58,798 nt of DNA from Bryobacterales bacterium (lineage in GTDB: Bacteria > Acidobacteriota > Terriglobia > Bryobacterales > Bryobacteraceae): positions 25,121 to 83,918 of the forward strand of contig PNAJ01000043.1 in assembly GCA_003170295.1 (NCBI GenBank), in the 5' to 3' direction. The translations under genes were made by a program, and so were the position numbers. The notes beneath the pieces are model-generated. The model was not told the DNA's origin, searched no databases, and worked only from the letters and a program-made list of their open reading frames with translations. Shown here one piece after another: positions 35,619 through 43,827 of this stretch. The stretch's first letter is position 1. Each line of letters starts with the position of its first letter.

Positions 35619-37397
35619 GTGATCTTCCAAGCGCTCGACAAAGCCGTGTTGTGGATGCTGGTGCCGTTGGCGTTCGCCATTCTCGTGAGCGGGCTGGACG
35701 ATCTGGTGATCGACGCGGCCTGGGCGGCTTCTTGGTTGCGCGGAAAATGGAAGCCCGAGGCGCGCATGTTTCCTCCGGGTCCGCGGCAGTTGGACTCGGC
35801 GCCGCAACGCATGATCGCGATTCTTGTGCCGCTGTGGCATGAACATGAGGTGATCGCGCGCATGCTGGAACACAATCTGGCATCCATTCGCTACTCGGGC
35901 TATCACTTTTTCGTCGGCGCGTATCCGAACGACGATTTGACGCAGGCGGCCGTGCGATCCGTGGCGGACCGCTTTCCGACGGTGCACTTGTCCCTGTGTC
36001 CGCACGACGGTCCGACATCGAAAGCGGATTGCCTCAACTGGATTTATCAGCGCCTGATCCTGCACGAGGAACAGAAGGGCGAGCGTTTCGACGTCATAGT
36101 CACGCACGACGCCGAGGATCTGATTCATCCCGAGGAACTGCGTTGGATCAACTACTACGCGGCTCGTTTCGAGTTCATCCAGACACCGGTGCTAGCGCTG
36201 CCTACGTCGATTTTCGCGCTGACGCACGGCGTCTATTGCGACGAGTTCGCCGAGTATCACACGCGCGACATGGCGGTGCGCCCGCTGTTGGGCGGGTTCG
36301 TGCCGAGCTCGGGCGTGGGCACCGGGTATAGGCGCGATGCACTCAATAAATTGGCTCAGTCAGCGGCGAATAAGATCTTCGAACCTGAGGCGCTGACCGA
36401 AGATTACGAAAATGGGCTGAGGCTGTTCCGGTTAGGATGTTCGCAGACGTTCGTTCCGCTCGTTCATCCGCACGGTACGAAAGAGTTTGTCGCGACCCGC
36501 GAATTTTTTCCGCAAACGTGGCACGCGGCAATGAGACAGAGAACGCGCTGGGTAATGGGAATCGCGCTCCAGACATGGGAGCGGCACGGATGGAAGGGCA
36601 AGCCTGGAGAAGTATACTGGCTGTGGCGCGATCGCAAAGGTTTGCTGGCGAATCCGCTGAGTCTGCTCGCGAATTTTATTTTTGTGTACGGCTTGGTGAC
36701 GGCAATCTGGGAGCGGACCACACCCCTGTCGGTTGAGTTGTGCTGGGCGACGTTTTCGATTCTTTGCGTGCGCACGGCGGTGCGGATGGCGTGCGTCGCG
36801 CGCGTTTATGGAGCGTTGTTCTCGCTAGGCGTTCCGGTGCGCGCGGTCTATGCGAACGCGTTGAACGCGGTGGCGACTTTCAACGCGCTGGGGCGCTACG
36901 GGATCGCGCGGATGCGAAAGCGTCCATTGAAGTGGCTCAAGACGGATCACGCGTATCCGAATCGCGCCGCGCTGCTGGCGCACAAGCGGAAGCTGGGCGA
37001 GATTCTGGTGGGGTCCAGCTATCTCACGGCATCCGCGTTGAATGCCGCGCTCGCTACAAAACCGCCCGGAGTCCTCTTGGGCGAGTACTTGGTCGCAAGC
37101 GGTCAACTGAGCGAGGATTCCGTCTACCAGGCCCTGAGCTTCCAACAAGGGCTGCCGATCGGACGCGTCGACGTGAACACGGTACCGAAGCGTGTGGCGC
37201 AGGCCCTACCGGAACATGTGGTTCGCGAATGGAGCGTGCTGCCGTTCCGCGTGGACGAAGGCAGCATCTTTGTCGCGAGCGCGAAACTGCCAACGCCGCA
37301 GATGAGCGCATCGTTGCGATCGTTCACCGCGCTCGAAATTCGATTCCATCTCGTGACGACGAAGGAATTTGAAAATCTAACTGCGGCACTGTTGTAA
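35619..37397 (+). CDS. NfrB-like membrane glycosyltransferase with C-terminal MshEN (GspE-N) module
   Basis: The 592-residue protein has an N-terminal membrane segment (residues 8-28). A GT2-type glycosyltransferase domain (about 60-330) carries VPLWHEHEVIARMLEHNL, VIVTHDAEDLIHPEEL (DxD-like), TEDYENGLRLF and the processive-type RQRTRWVMG. Three or four membrane helices follow, then a cytoplasmic tail (about 455-592) with two LGxxLxxxxxLxxxxLxxAL units (KLGEILVGSSYLTASALNAAL and LLGEYLVASGQLSEDSVYQAL). That is the MshEN pattern that binds cyclic di-GMP in NfrB and MshE. It is probably a c-di-GMP-controlled exopolysaccharide synthase. No NfrA-like outer-membrane partner is adjacent. The start is GTG at 35619. 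Confidence 0.85.
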   Translation: MIFQALDKAVLWMLVPLAFAILVSGLDDLVIDAAWAASWLRGKWKPEARMFPPGPRQLDSAPQRMIAILVPLWHEHEVIARMLEHNLASIRYSGYHFFVGAYPNDDLTQAAVRSVADRFPTVHLSLCPHDGPTSKADCLNWIYQRLILHEEQKGERFDVIVTHDAEDLIHPEELRWINYYAARFEFIQTPVLALPTSIFALTHGVYCDEFAEYHTRDMAVRPLLGGFVPSSGVGTGYRRDALNKLAQSAANKIFEPEALTEDYENGLRLFRLGCSQTFVPLVHPHGTKEFVATREFFPQTWHAAMRQRTRWVMGIALQTWERHGWKGKPGEVYWLWRDRKGLLANPLSLLANFIFVYGLVTAIWERTTPLSVELCWATFSILCVRTAVRMACVARVYGALFSLGVPVRAVYANALNAVATFNALGRYGIARMRKRPLKWLKTDHAYPNRAALLAHKRKLGEILVGSSYLTASALNAALATKPPGVLLGEYLVASGQLSEDSVYQALSFQQGLPIGRVDVNTVPKRVAQALPEHVVREWSVLPFRVDEGSIFVASAKLPTPQMSASLRSFTALEIRFHLVTTKEFENLTAALL

Positions 37398-37408
37398 CGT
37401 GGTAGAGC

Positions 37409-37792
37409 ATGACCGAACTGCTCGCCGCCGCGCTGGCCGCCCGTCAACACGCGCACGCGCCGTATTCGCACTTTGCAGTCGGAGCGGCGCTCGAAGACAT
37501 TCACGGACATGTTCATACCGGCTGCAACGTGGAAAACGCGACCTACGGGCTTACCCTGTGCGCTGAGCGAGTGGCCGTGTTCAAGGCGATGTCCGAAGGC
37601 GTGCGCGAATTCCGGCGCATCGCTGTCGCGGCCGACACCGAAACGCTGACTCCTCCGTGCGGCGCCTGCCGGCAGATCCTGTGGGAATTCTGCGGCGACA
37701 TCGAGGTCATGTTAGTAAACCCGGGCGGCAAGACCGAAACGCTGCGCATGAAAGATCTGTTTCCAAGGGCATTCGATGCGTCTTTTTTATAG
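37409..37792 (+). CDS. cdd: Cytidine deaminase
   Basis: The 127-residue homotetramer-type enzyme deaminates cytidine and deoxycytidine. The zinc site is complete: TLCAERVAVFKA (Cys and catalytic Glu) and PPCGACRQILWEF (two Cys). The substrate motif GCNVENATYG is also present. The length is standard for the small form. The 3' end overlaps the following amidohydrolase by 17 bases, suggesting co-translation. Both enzymes act on nucleosides or deaminate purine/pyrimidine compounds, which fits a small salvage operon. Confidence 0.96.
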   Translation: MTELLAAALAARQHAHAPYSHFAVGAALEDIHGHVHTGCNVENATYGLTLCAERVAVFKAMSEGVREFRRIAVAADTETLTPPCGACRQILWEFCGDIEVMLVNPGGKTETLRMKDLFPRAFDASFL

Positions 37793-39149
37793 CTTGCTGG
37801 TTTGCGCGTGTGCCGCACGGGCCGCGCCTGTGGATTCAATCTGGTCGGCGCGATATGTCGTCACCATGGACGCCCAGCATCGCGTGATCGAGAACGGTGC
37901 GATCGCGATTACAGGTGACCATATCGTTGCGGTGGGGACGCGTGCCGAGATCGACAAAGACTATCAGGCGAAGCAGCGCGTCGACCGGCCCGATGCCATT
38001 CTCGCCCCGGGGTTGATCAATACGCACACCCACGCGGCGATGTCGTTATTCCGAGGCATCGCCGACGATATGAAATTGCAGGACTGGCTCGAGAAATTTA
38101 TTTTCCCGGCCGAGGCGCGTAACGTCGACCGCGAGTTTGTGCGCTGGGGCACTCGGCTGGCCTGCGTCGAAATGGCCCTTTCCGGTACGACCACCTATAC
38201 CGACATGTATTATTTCGAGGAAACCGTCGCTGACGCGACGAAGGAAGTGGGGCTACGCGGAGTCCTGGGACAAACCGTGATCGGATTCCCAGCTCCCGAT
38301 TACAAAACTCCAAGCGAAACGCTGGCTGGCACGGAGAAATTCTTCAAGGCGTTCGCGAACGATCCGCTGATTGTACCAGCAGTCGCGCCGCATTCGATCT
38401 ACACGGTGCCGGACGATATTCTCAAGCCCTGCCGCCTGCTCGCGAATCGATACAAGCAGCCTCTGGTGATTCATCTGTCGGAAACGAAGCATGAGAACGA
38501 CGAGGCGCTGGCGAAGCGCGGGAAGACGCCGGCGGCGGCGCTCGAATCGCTCGGCGTTTTGGACGGTTGGACGGTGGCCGCGCATGGAGTCTGGCTCGAT
38601 GATGCCGATCTGAAAATCTTGAAGGCTCGCAACACTGGGCTCGCACACTGTCCTTCGAGCAACATGAAGCTGGCAAGCGGCGTGGCGCGCGTAGTGAAGA
38701 TTCTATCGCTGGGAATCCCGATGGGGCTTGGAACCGACGGCGTGGCAGGATCGAACAACGATCACGACATGATGGAGGAGATGGATCTGGCGGCCAAGCT
38801 GCAAAAAGTGACGACCTTCGATCCCCAGGCGCTACCTGCGGAAACCGCGTTCGCGATGGCGACCATCACCGGCGCGCGCGCGCTGCATCTCGATGCGATG
38901 ATCGGTTCGATTGAAACGGGCAAGCGCGCAGACGTGATCATGATTCGTTTGGATCAGCCGCACGCGGTTCCGATTTATAACGTCTATTCGCAGCTCGTGT
39001 ATGCGCTGAAGGCGTCCGACGTCGCCGACGTGATGGTGAACGGCCGAATGATTGTCCGGGATAAAAACATATTGACGATCGATCCCGCGCCAGTAATGGC
39101 GAAGGCGGCGGAGTATCAGGAGCGAGTGAAGAAATCACTCTCGCATTAA
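37776..39149 (+). CDS. Amidohydrolase, MTA/SAH deaminase-like, with a signal peptide
   Basis: The 457-residue TIM-barrel amidohydrolase has metal motifs INTHTHAAMSLFRG (HxH), VIHLSETKHENDEA and LGTDGVAGSNNDHDMMEEM, all typical of the 5-methylthioadenosine/S-adenosylhomocysteine deaminase (MtaD/TrzN-like) branch. Unusually, it begins with a good signal peptide (MRLFYSLLVCACAARAAP), so it is probably periplasmic. The substrate could be an extracellular adenine nucleoside or an s-triazine-like compound. It overlaps cdd by 17 bases. Its stop codon overlaps the convergent hyuB stop (shared TTAA). Confidence 0.88.
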   Translation: MRLFYSLLVCACAARAAPVDSIWSARYVVTMDAQHRVIENGAIAITGDHIVAVGTRAEIDKDYQAKQRVDRPDAILAPGLINTHTHAAMSLFRGIADDMKLQDWLEKFIFPAEARNVDREFVRWGTRLACVEMALSGTTTYTDMYYFEETVADATKEVGLRGVLGQTVIGFPAPDYKTPSETLAGTEKFFKAFANDPLIVPAVAPHSIYTVPDDILKPCRLLANRYKQPLVIHLSETKHENDEALAKRGKTPAAALESLGVLDGWTVAAHGVWLDDADLKILKARNTGLAHCPSSNMKLASGVARVVKILSLGIPMGLGTDGVAGSNNDHDMMEEMDLAAKLQKVTTFDPQALPAETAFAMATITGARALHLDAMIGSIETGKRADVIMIRLDQPHAVPIYNVYSQLVYALKASDVADVMVNGRMIVRDKNILTIDPAPVMAKAAEYQERVKKSLSH

Positions 39150-40705
39150 CCCCAGCCACCGCCCCCGGGGCTTTCGATGCGTAGCGCCTCGCCGGCCTGG
39201 ATGTCGAAACGGGTTTTCGCTTTTAGCGGAATCGCGCGCCCGCCGCGCAACAGCGTGTTCCTCCCGGGCTTGCCCGCGGAGCCACCGGCGAGTCCGTAAG
39301 GACCGCGCGCGCGGCGATCGGAGAGTATCGTCACCTCGGCATCCGCGAGAAAACGAAATTCGCGAACGATGGCGTCGCCGCCGCGATGTTTGCCTGCGCC
39401 TCCGGAGCCTTTGCGAATGCGATAGCTTTCTATGCGCAGCGGATACTGATGCTCGAAGGCCTCGATCGGCGTGTTCCAACTGTTGGTCATGTGCGTGTGC
39501 GTCGCGCTGTATCCATCCCCGCGCGGCGACGCGCCCATACCACCCGCGATGGTTTCGTAATAGGCGAACGGTTTGCCGTTCACTTCGCCACCGAAGCTCA
39601 AATTGTTCATGGTGCCTGAACTGGCCGCGGGAATGCGATCGGGCGCGGCCTTCGCCATCGCGCCGAGCACCGTGTCGGTGATGCGCTGCGAGGTCTCGAC
39701 ATTGCCCGCCGCCATCGCAGAGGGAGCGCGCGCGGCCACCACGGTGCCTTCGGGTGCGATCACACGAATCGGTCGCAGAATGCCTGCGGTGTACGGAATT
39801 TCTTCTTCGACTAGACAGCGAAAAACGTACATCGTCGCGGCGAGGGCGACGGCGTAGTTTGCATTGACCGGACCGGCGGCCTGCGGATCGGAGCCGGTGA
39901 AATCGACTTTTGCCGAATCGGCGTCGAGGGTGATCGCGACTCGAATCCATATGGGGCGCTCTGTGATGCCGTCGTTATCGAGGCAGTCTTCGAATCGATA
40001 CGTGCCGGGGCGGAGCTTCGCAATGGCGGCGCGCATCATGCGCTCACTGTAATCCTGCAGCGACCGCATGTTCGATGCGACGTGGGGCGCACCATACTTC
40101 GACACAAGCTCGTGCAAGCGAACTTCGCCCCGGCGGATCGACATGAGCTGCGCGCGCAAATCGCCTTCGCGCTCCTCCGGCGTGCGCACGTTCGCCAGAA
40201 TCATTTGGAGCAACTCGCCATCGATCTTGCCCCCGCGCTGGATCAGAATCGGCGGCAGGCGCAGGCCCTCCTGATAGATTTCGCGAGCGAGAGGCATCGA
40301 GCCCGGACTCATCCCCCCAACATCAGCGTGATGCGCGCGGTTGGCAAGATAGAACGCGGGCCTTTTAGAATGACCCCTCGAGCCTCTTACGAACACCGGA
40401 GCAACCGCCGTGATGTCGGGTAAATGCGTGCCTCCGCGAAAAGGATCGTTGACCAGCGCGACATCGCCGGGGCCGAGGTCGAACGTGTCCATGACCGCGC
40501 GCACCGAAAGAGGCATCGCGCCGAGGTGAACGGGCATATGGTCGCCCATGGCGACGGTTTCTCCGCGTGCGTCGTAGACGGCGCAGGAATAATCACGGCG
40601 CTCTTTGATATTCGCCGAGTACGAAGTCTTGCGCAGAACAACGCCCATCTCCTCGGCGATCGACACCATGAGGTGACGGAACAGCTCCAGCTCAATCGCA
40701 TTCAT
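39146..40705 (-). CDS. Hydantoinase B/oxoprolinase-family protein
   Basis: The 519-residue protein matches the HyuB subunit: IELELFRHLMVSIAEEMGVVLRKTSYSANIKERRDYSCAVYD, PGDVALVNDPFRGGTHLPDITAV, TYRFEDCLDNDG, and the C-terminal GGMGASPRGDGYSATHTHMTNSWNTPIE. The family, with HyuA, opens hydantoins, 5-oxoproline or related amides using ATP. No hyuA lies beside it; it may be elsewhere. It is translationally coupled (ATGA) to the BNR-repeat gene immediately upstream. Confidence 0.93.
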   Translation of the reverse strand: MNAIELELFRHLMVSIAEEMGVVLRKTSYSANIKERRDYSCAVYDARGETVAMGDHMPVHLGAMPLSVRAVMDTFDLGPGDVALVNDPFRGGTHLPDITAVAPVFVRGSRGHSKRPAFYLANRAHHADVGGMSPGSMPLAREIYQEGLRLPPILIQRGGKIDGELLQMILANVRTPEEREGDLRAQLMSIRRGEVRLHELVSKYGAPHVASNMRSLQDYSERMMRAAIAKLRPGTYRFEDCLDNDGITERPIWIRVAITLDADSAKVDFTGSDPQAAGPVNANYAVALAATMYVFRCLVEEEIPYTAGILRPIRVIAPEGTVVAARAPSAMAAGNVETSQRITDTVLGAMAKAAPDRIPAASSGTMNNLSFGGEVNGKPFAYYETIAGGMGASPRGDGYSATHTHMTNSWNTPIEAFEHQYPLRIESYRIRKGSGGAGKHRGGDAIVREFRFLADAEVTILSDRRARGPYGLAGGSAGKPGRNTLLRGGRAIPLKAKTRFDIQAGEALRIESPGGGGWG

Positions 40706-41424
40706 TTGCAGTCTCCGATGTGAATAAGGAAGCGTGCGACGGCTTCCTTCTGTCCGTTAACGATGTGCTCGATGAGATATGTCTTCGATCCCGTCGTGGC
40801 AGTAACGCTCCACGCAGTTCCCTTCGCGTTCTTGAGATGCAGCGCCTTCGTGCTGGTCTGTTTAATCTCCCAGTTTTCGCCGCCCGTCATGGTCGCGTAA
40901 AGCTCGTGATTCGTGGCTCTGCCAACCGAATTGTCGAAGATAAGTTCGCCGCCGGTAGATGAATCGAACCAGAACTGCGCGATGGTGCCGAACCGCGTTT
41001 CCTCAAACAGAGGCCTCTGGCGCCATGATTTTCCACCGTCCGTGGTGAGCATGAAGAAGGGATCCTTCGGCAGTGGGTCAAGGCGCTGTCCGCTCAACCA
41101 GCCGTGTTCTTCAAGCACCTGAAACTGCTCGAACGCCGTGGACCGTAGGCGCGGAATGGATTCCGTCCAACTCGCGCCGCCATCTTCGGTGGAGAGCAGA
41201 ACGGCGTACAGCGTCGTGGTTGCAGTATGGATATCGCCCGCGACGAAGATGCGCGAGCCGAAGGCATCGACCGACGACACTTCGAAAAACACCGGACACG
41301 GTTGTTCTTCTGAGCAGGTAAGGCCGAACGATTCGATATCCTCCGCGGGACATGCGTAGTCGACGTGCACAGGTGTTTGCGCAAGCAGCGGAACGAGGCA
41401 AAGTAAGAGAAGGCAGGGCTTCAC
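40702..41424 (-). CDS. Exported BNR/sialidase-like repeat protein
   Basis: The 240-residue protein has a signal peptide (VKPCLLLLCLVPLLAQ). It has at least two Asp-box/BNR motifs, LSTEDGGASW and LTTDGGKSW, plus a weaker third (MTGGENWE), as in Ycf48-like or photosystem-stability/sialidase-type propellers. It is too short for a complete six-bladed sialidase, and catalytic residues cannot be assigned. The start is GTG at 41424, chosen because GAGGA lies five bases upstream and the signal peptide begins there; an upstream TTG is poorer. It is coupled to hydantoinase B by an ATGA overlap and divergent from the next gene with 26 bases between. Confidence 0.7.
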   Translation of the reverse strand: MKPCLLLLCLVPLLAQTPVHVDYACPAEDIESFGLTCSEEQPCPVFFEVSSVDAFGSRIFVAGDIHTATTTLYAVLLSTEDGGASWTESIPRLRSTAFEQFQVLEEHGWLSGQRLDPLPKDPFFMLTTDGGKSWRQRPLFEETRFGTIAQFWFDSSTGGELIFDNSVGRATNHELYATMTGGENWEIKQTSTKALHLKNAKGTAWSVTATTGSKTYLIEHIVNGQKEAVARFLIHIGDCK

Positions 41425-41450
41425 GAATTCCTCACTGTACAATAGAGTCA

Positions 41451-41969
41451 ATGCCCGGGCCTCCTATTCCCGCGTCGTTTGAAAGTCTCGGCCGGCGTCC
41501 GTTCTCATTTTATCCACCCATTGTGAACGTGGAACACAACGAATGGATCCTGCGCCACGCCAGCTGGACCGATTTTCAGGTAATCAATACGAAGACCAAA
41601 ACTGAGTTGTGCGTGCCGCGCCGCTTTGTGGGCGAGGGCGCCCTCGTGGAAGAGCCGGTGATGATCGTCGGTTTGGTCAAGGAACTCGAGTATCGCGAAG
41701 GTGCCGTTCTTCCGCACGTGCGGCGCGTGATCGAGATGCCGCGCGCGGTGAATGCCAGCGCGCCTGCGCGCAGGAATGAATTAATGGCGGGAGTGCCGCC
41801 GCGCATAGCGCCCGTGGTGGGGATTCGCATCGAGAACGAACCGAAATCACGACTGTGGCGGGTGCTGGTCGCAGCAGTGGCGGCGGCAGTCTTGGTTTGC
41901 GTCGCGGTCGTGATTCTCGTCCAGTCCGTGGTGGTTCCAAACAAGCATTCGGTCTCCAAGAAGCGGTGA
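41451..41969 (+). CDS. Small C-terminally anchored protein of unknown function
   Basis: The 172-residue protein has a cytoplasmic beta-rich part (residues 1-130) containing FSFYPPIVNVEHNEWILRHASWTDFQVINTK and VPRRFVGEGALVEEPVMIVGL. A single transmembrane helix near residues 138-162 (LVAAVAAAVLVCVAVVILV) and a short basic tail follow. I recognise no named domain. The stop codon overlaps the start of the NadD-like gene (GTGA), so the two are co-translated. The ATG at 41451 is 26 bases from the divergent BNR gene start. Confidence 0.6.
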   Translation: MPGPPIPASFESLGRRPFSFYPPIVNVEHNEWILRHASWTDFQVINTKTKTELCVPRRFVGEGALVEEPVMIVGLVKELEYREGAVLPHVRRVIEMPRAVNASAPARRNELMAGVPPRIAPVVGIRIENEPKSRLWRVLVAAVAAAVLVCVAVVILVQSVVVPNKHSVSKKR

Positions 41970-42529
41970 AAAAGCACATCGGAGTGCTCGCGGGCGCCTT
42001 CAATCCGGTCACGCGCGCGCATCTCGCTTTGGCCGACGCTGCGATGAAGACCGTCGACGAAGTGGTCTGCGTCGTCCCGCGTGTTTATCCTCACAAGCAA
42101 TTTCAGGGCGCTTCGCTGGAGGACCGGATCGAGATGCTGCGAATCGCAGGAGCTGGCCGGTATCGCGTCGAGATGACGGCGGGCGGGCTGTTCATTGACA
42201 TCGCGCGCGAATTGCGGCATGCGGATTGCGAGATCTACTTCGTTTGCGGGCGAGACGCGGCGGAACGGATCATCGCGTGGGATTACGGCGAGGCCGGATC
42301 GATCGAGAAGATGCTGGACGAGTTTTCGCTTCTTATCGCGGAGCGCGGAGGAGCGTATGAGGCTCCGGCGCATCTTCGGCATCGTGTGCATCGCCTGCCA
42401 CTCGACGAAGATTTGAGCGCTGTGTCGTCGACTGAAGTGCGGCGCCGCATCGCGGCGGGCGAGCCTTGGGAGCATCTCGTGCCGGCGTCGATTGCCGGTC
42501 ACGTGCGAAAAATCTATGCGGCGGCCTGA
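41966..42529 (+). CDS. NadD-like nucleotidyltransferase (nicotinate-nucleotide adenylyltransferase family)
   Basis: The 187-residue protein has the nucleotidyltransferase fold motif GVLAGAFNPVTRAHLALADAA, where the usual HxGH reads TRAH, so one His of the motif is changed. It also has VPRVYPHKQFQGASLEDRIEML, like the PHK region of NadD, and the C-terminal SSTEVRRRIAAGEP (ISSTxxR). The family transfers AMP or CMP from NTP to a phosphorylated acceptor, most probably nicotinate mononucleotide in NAD synthesis, but the altered motif makes the substrate uncertain. The GTG at 41966 overlaps the previous stop. The 3' end overlaps the convergent MFS gene by 16 bases. Confidence 0.8.
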   Translation: MKKHIGVLAGAFNPVTRAHLALADAAMKTVDEVVCVVPRVYPHKQFQGASLEDRIEMLRIAGAGRYRVEMTAGGLFIDIARELRHADCEIYFVCGRDAAERIIAWDYGEAGSIEKMLDEFSLLIAERGGAYEAPAHLRHRVHRLPLDEDLSAVSSTEVRRRIAAGEPWEHLVPASIAGHVRKIYAAA

Positions 42530-43827
42530 GCGGCGACGTCGCGCTCTCCCTGCTCTACATTCACCCTGAGCAGGATCAGCAACCCGGCCACGAAGAAGAA
42601 GAGCAGCGAGAGTATCGCCACTCGAAAGCTTTTCGTGAACTGCAAGGCGAGGCCGAACACGATGGGACAGATCCAACTGGTGCCTTTATCGGTGACTTCG
42701 TAGACACTGAAATACTCGGCCTCGCGTCCCTTCGGAACGAGCTGTGCAAAAAGCGAACGGCTCAGCGCCTGGCTGCCGCCGAGGACAAGAGCGACAACCG
42801 CGGCCATCAGGAAAAACGCAACCATCGTCTTCACCCACAAAATGTAGACCACGACGCCAATCCAGATGATGAGGCTTAGTACAACCGCACGCTTCGCGCT
42901 GGTCTTCGATGCGACCCAATTGAATCCGATAGCGCCAAAGAAGGCGACGAACTGTACCATCAGGATGGTGAGCGTCATCTGCGCTTGCGGAATCTTCAAC
43001 TCGTCGCTGCCGAACTGCGAGGAGAGTGCGATCACAGTCTGGATTGCATCGTTATAGAGCAGATAGGCGATCAGGAAAATGGCGGTCTGCGGATAGCTGC
43101 CAACCGACTTGAGCGTGCGCGCAAGATGCCGTACCGCGGTGACAACGGCGCTTTGTCCGCGCGCGAGTTGATGCGCGGGTCCGCGATCATGCAGGGTAAA
43201 CAGAGTGGGAATCGTGAACAGGGCCCACCATACTCCAGCCGAAGACAGGCTTATCCGAACGGCCATTCCCTCGGTGATGCCGATTTTTCCCGCGCCCATG
43301 AACAGAGCGAGATTCAGCGCGAGCAGAACGCCTCCGCCGATGTATCCGTAAGCGTAACCTTTCGAGGAGACCGTATCGCGATCCTCGGGCGGCGCGATTT
43401 CGGGCAGCAAGGAATTGTAGATCACTTCCGCTGCTCCAAATGCGACGTTCGCGATTAGGAACAACAATCCGCCCAGCAGATAGTCGGAGCCTTTTAAGAA
43501 AAACATCGCCATCGTTGCGACCGCACCCAGATATGCCGTCACACCGAGGAATTCTTTTTTCCGGCGCCCGTAATCCGCCACCGCACCGACCATCGGAAGA
43601 AACAGCACCTGCAAAATCACCGACAGGCTGACCGCGTAGCTCCAGAAACTCCGCGCATAAATGGGAAGGCCCAGTGGATGGACGTAACCGCTGGCATCGG
43701 CCGCGCTCGTGGCGAGGGCGGTAAGATATGGCCCCAGAAACAGCGTAATGACAGTGGTATAAAATGCCGAGTTCGCGAAGTCGTACATGCACCAGCCGAC
43801 CTGCTCGCGCTTGCTGTAGTCGTTCAT
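42514..43827 (-). CDS. MFS transporter, UMF1/Atg22-like family
   Basis: The 437-residue protein has about 12 membrane helices. It begins KREQVGWCMYDFANSAFYTTVITLFLGPYL, the signature of UMF1/Atg22-like MFS carriers. LPEIAPPEDRDTVSSKGYAYGYIGGG and the C-terminal GGSQALSRSLFAQLVPKGREAEYFSVYEVTDKG are also family hallmarks. Its substrate is unknown. The ATG overlaps the stop of the Aas-like gene (ATGA), an arrangement that recalls the lplT-aas pair of E. coli, where an MFS protein flips lysophospholipids for Aas. LplT itself is a different MFS family, so this is an analogy, not homology. Confidence 0.87.
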   Translation of the reverse strand: MNDYSKREQVGWCMYDFANSAFYTTVITLFLGPYLTALATSAADASGYVHPLGLPIYARSFWSYAVSLSVILQVLFLPMVGAVADYGRRKKEFLGVTAYLGAVATMAMFFLKGSDYLLGGLLFLIANVAFGAAEVIYNSLLPEIAPPEDRDTVSSKGYAYGYIGGGVLLALNLALFMGAGKIGITEGMAVRISLSSAGVWWALFTIPTLFTLHDRGPAHQLARGQSAVVTAVRHLARTLKSVGSYPQTAIFLIAYLLYNDAIQTVIALSSQFGSDELKIPQAQMTLTILMVQFVAFFGAIGFNWVASKTSAKRAVVLSLIIWIGVVVYILWVKTMVAFFLMAAVVALVLGGSQALSRSLFAQLVPKGREAEYFSVYEVTDKGTSWICPIVFGLALQFTKSFRVAILSLLFFFVAGLLILLRVNVEQGERDVAAQAAA

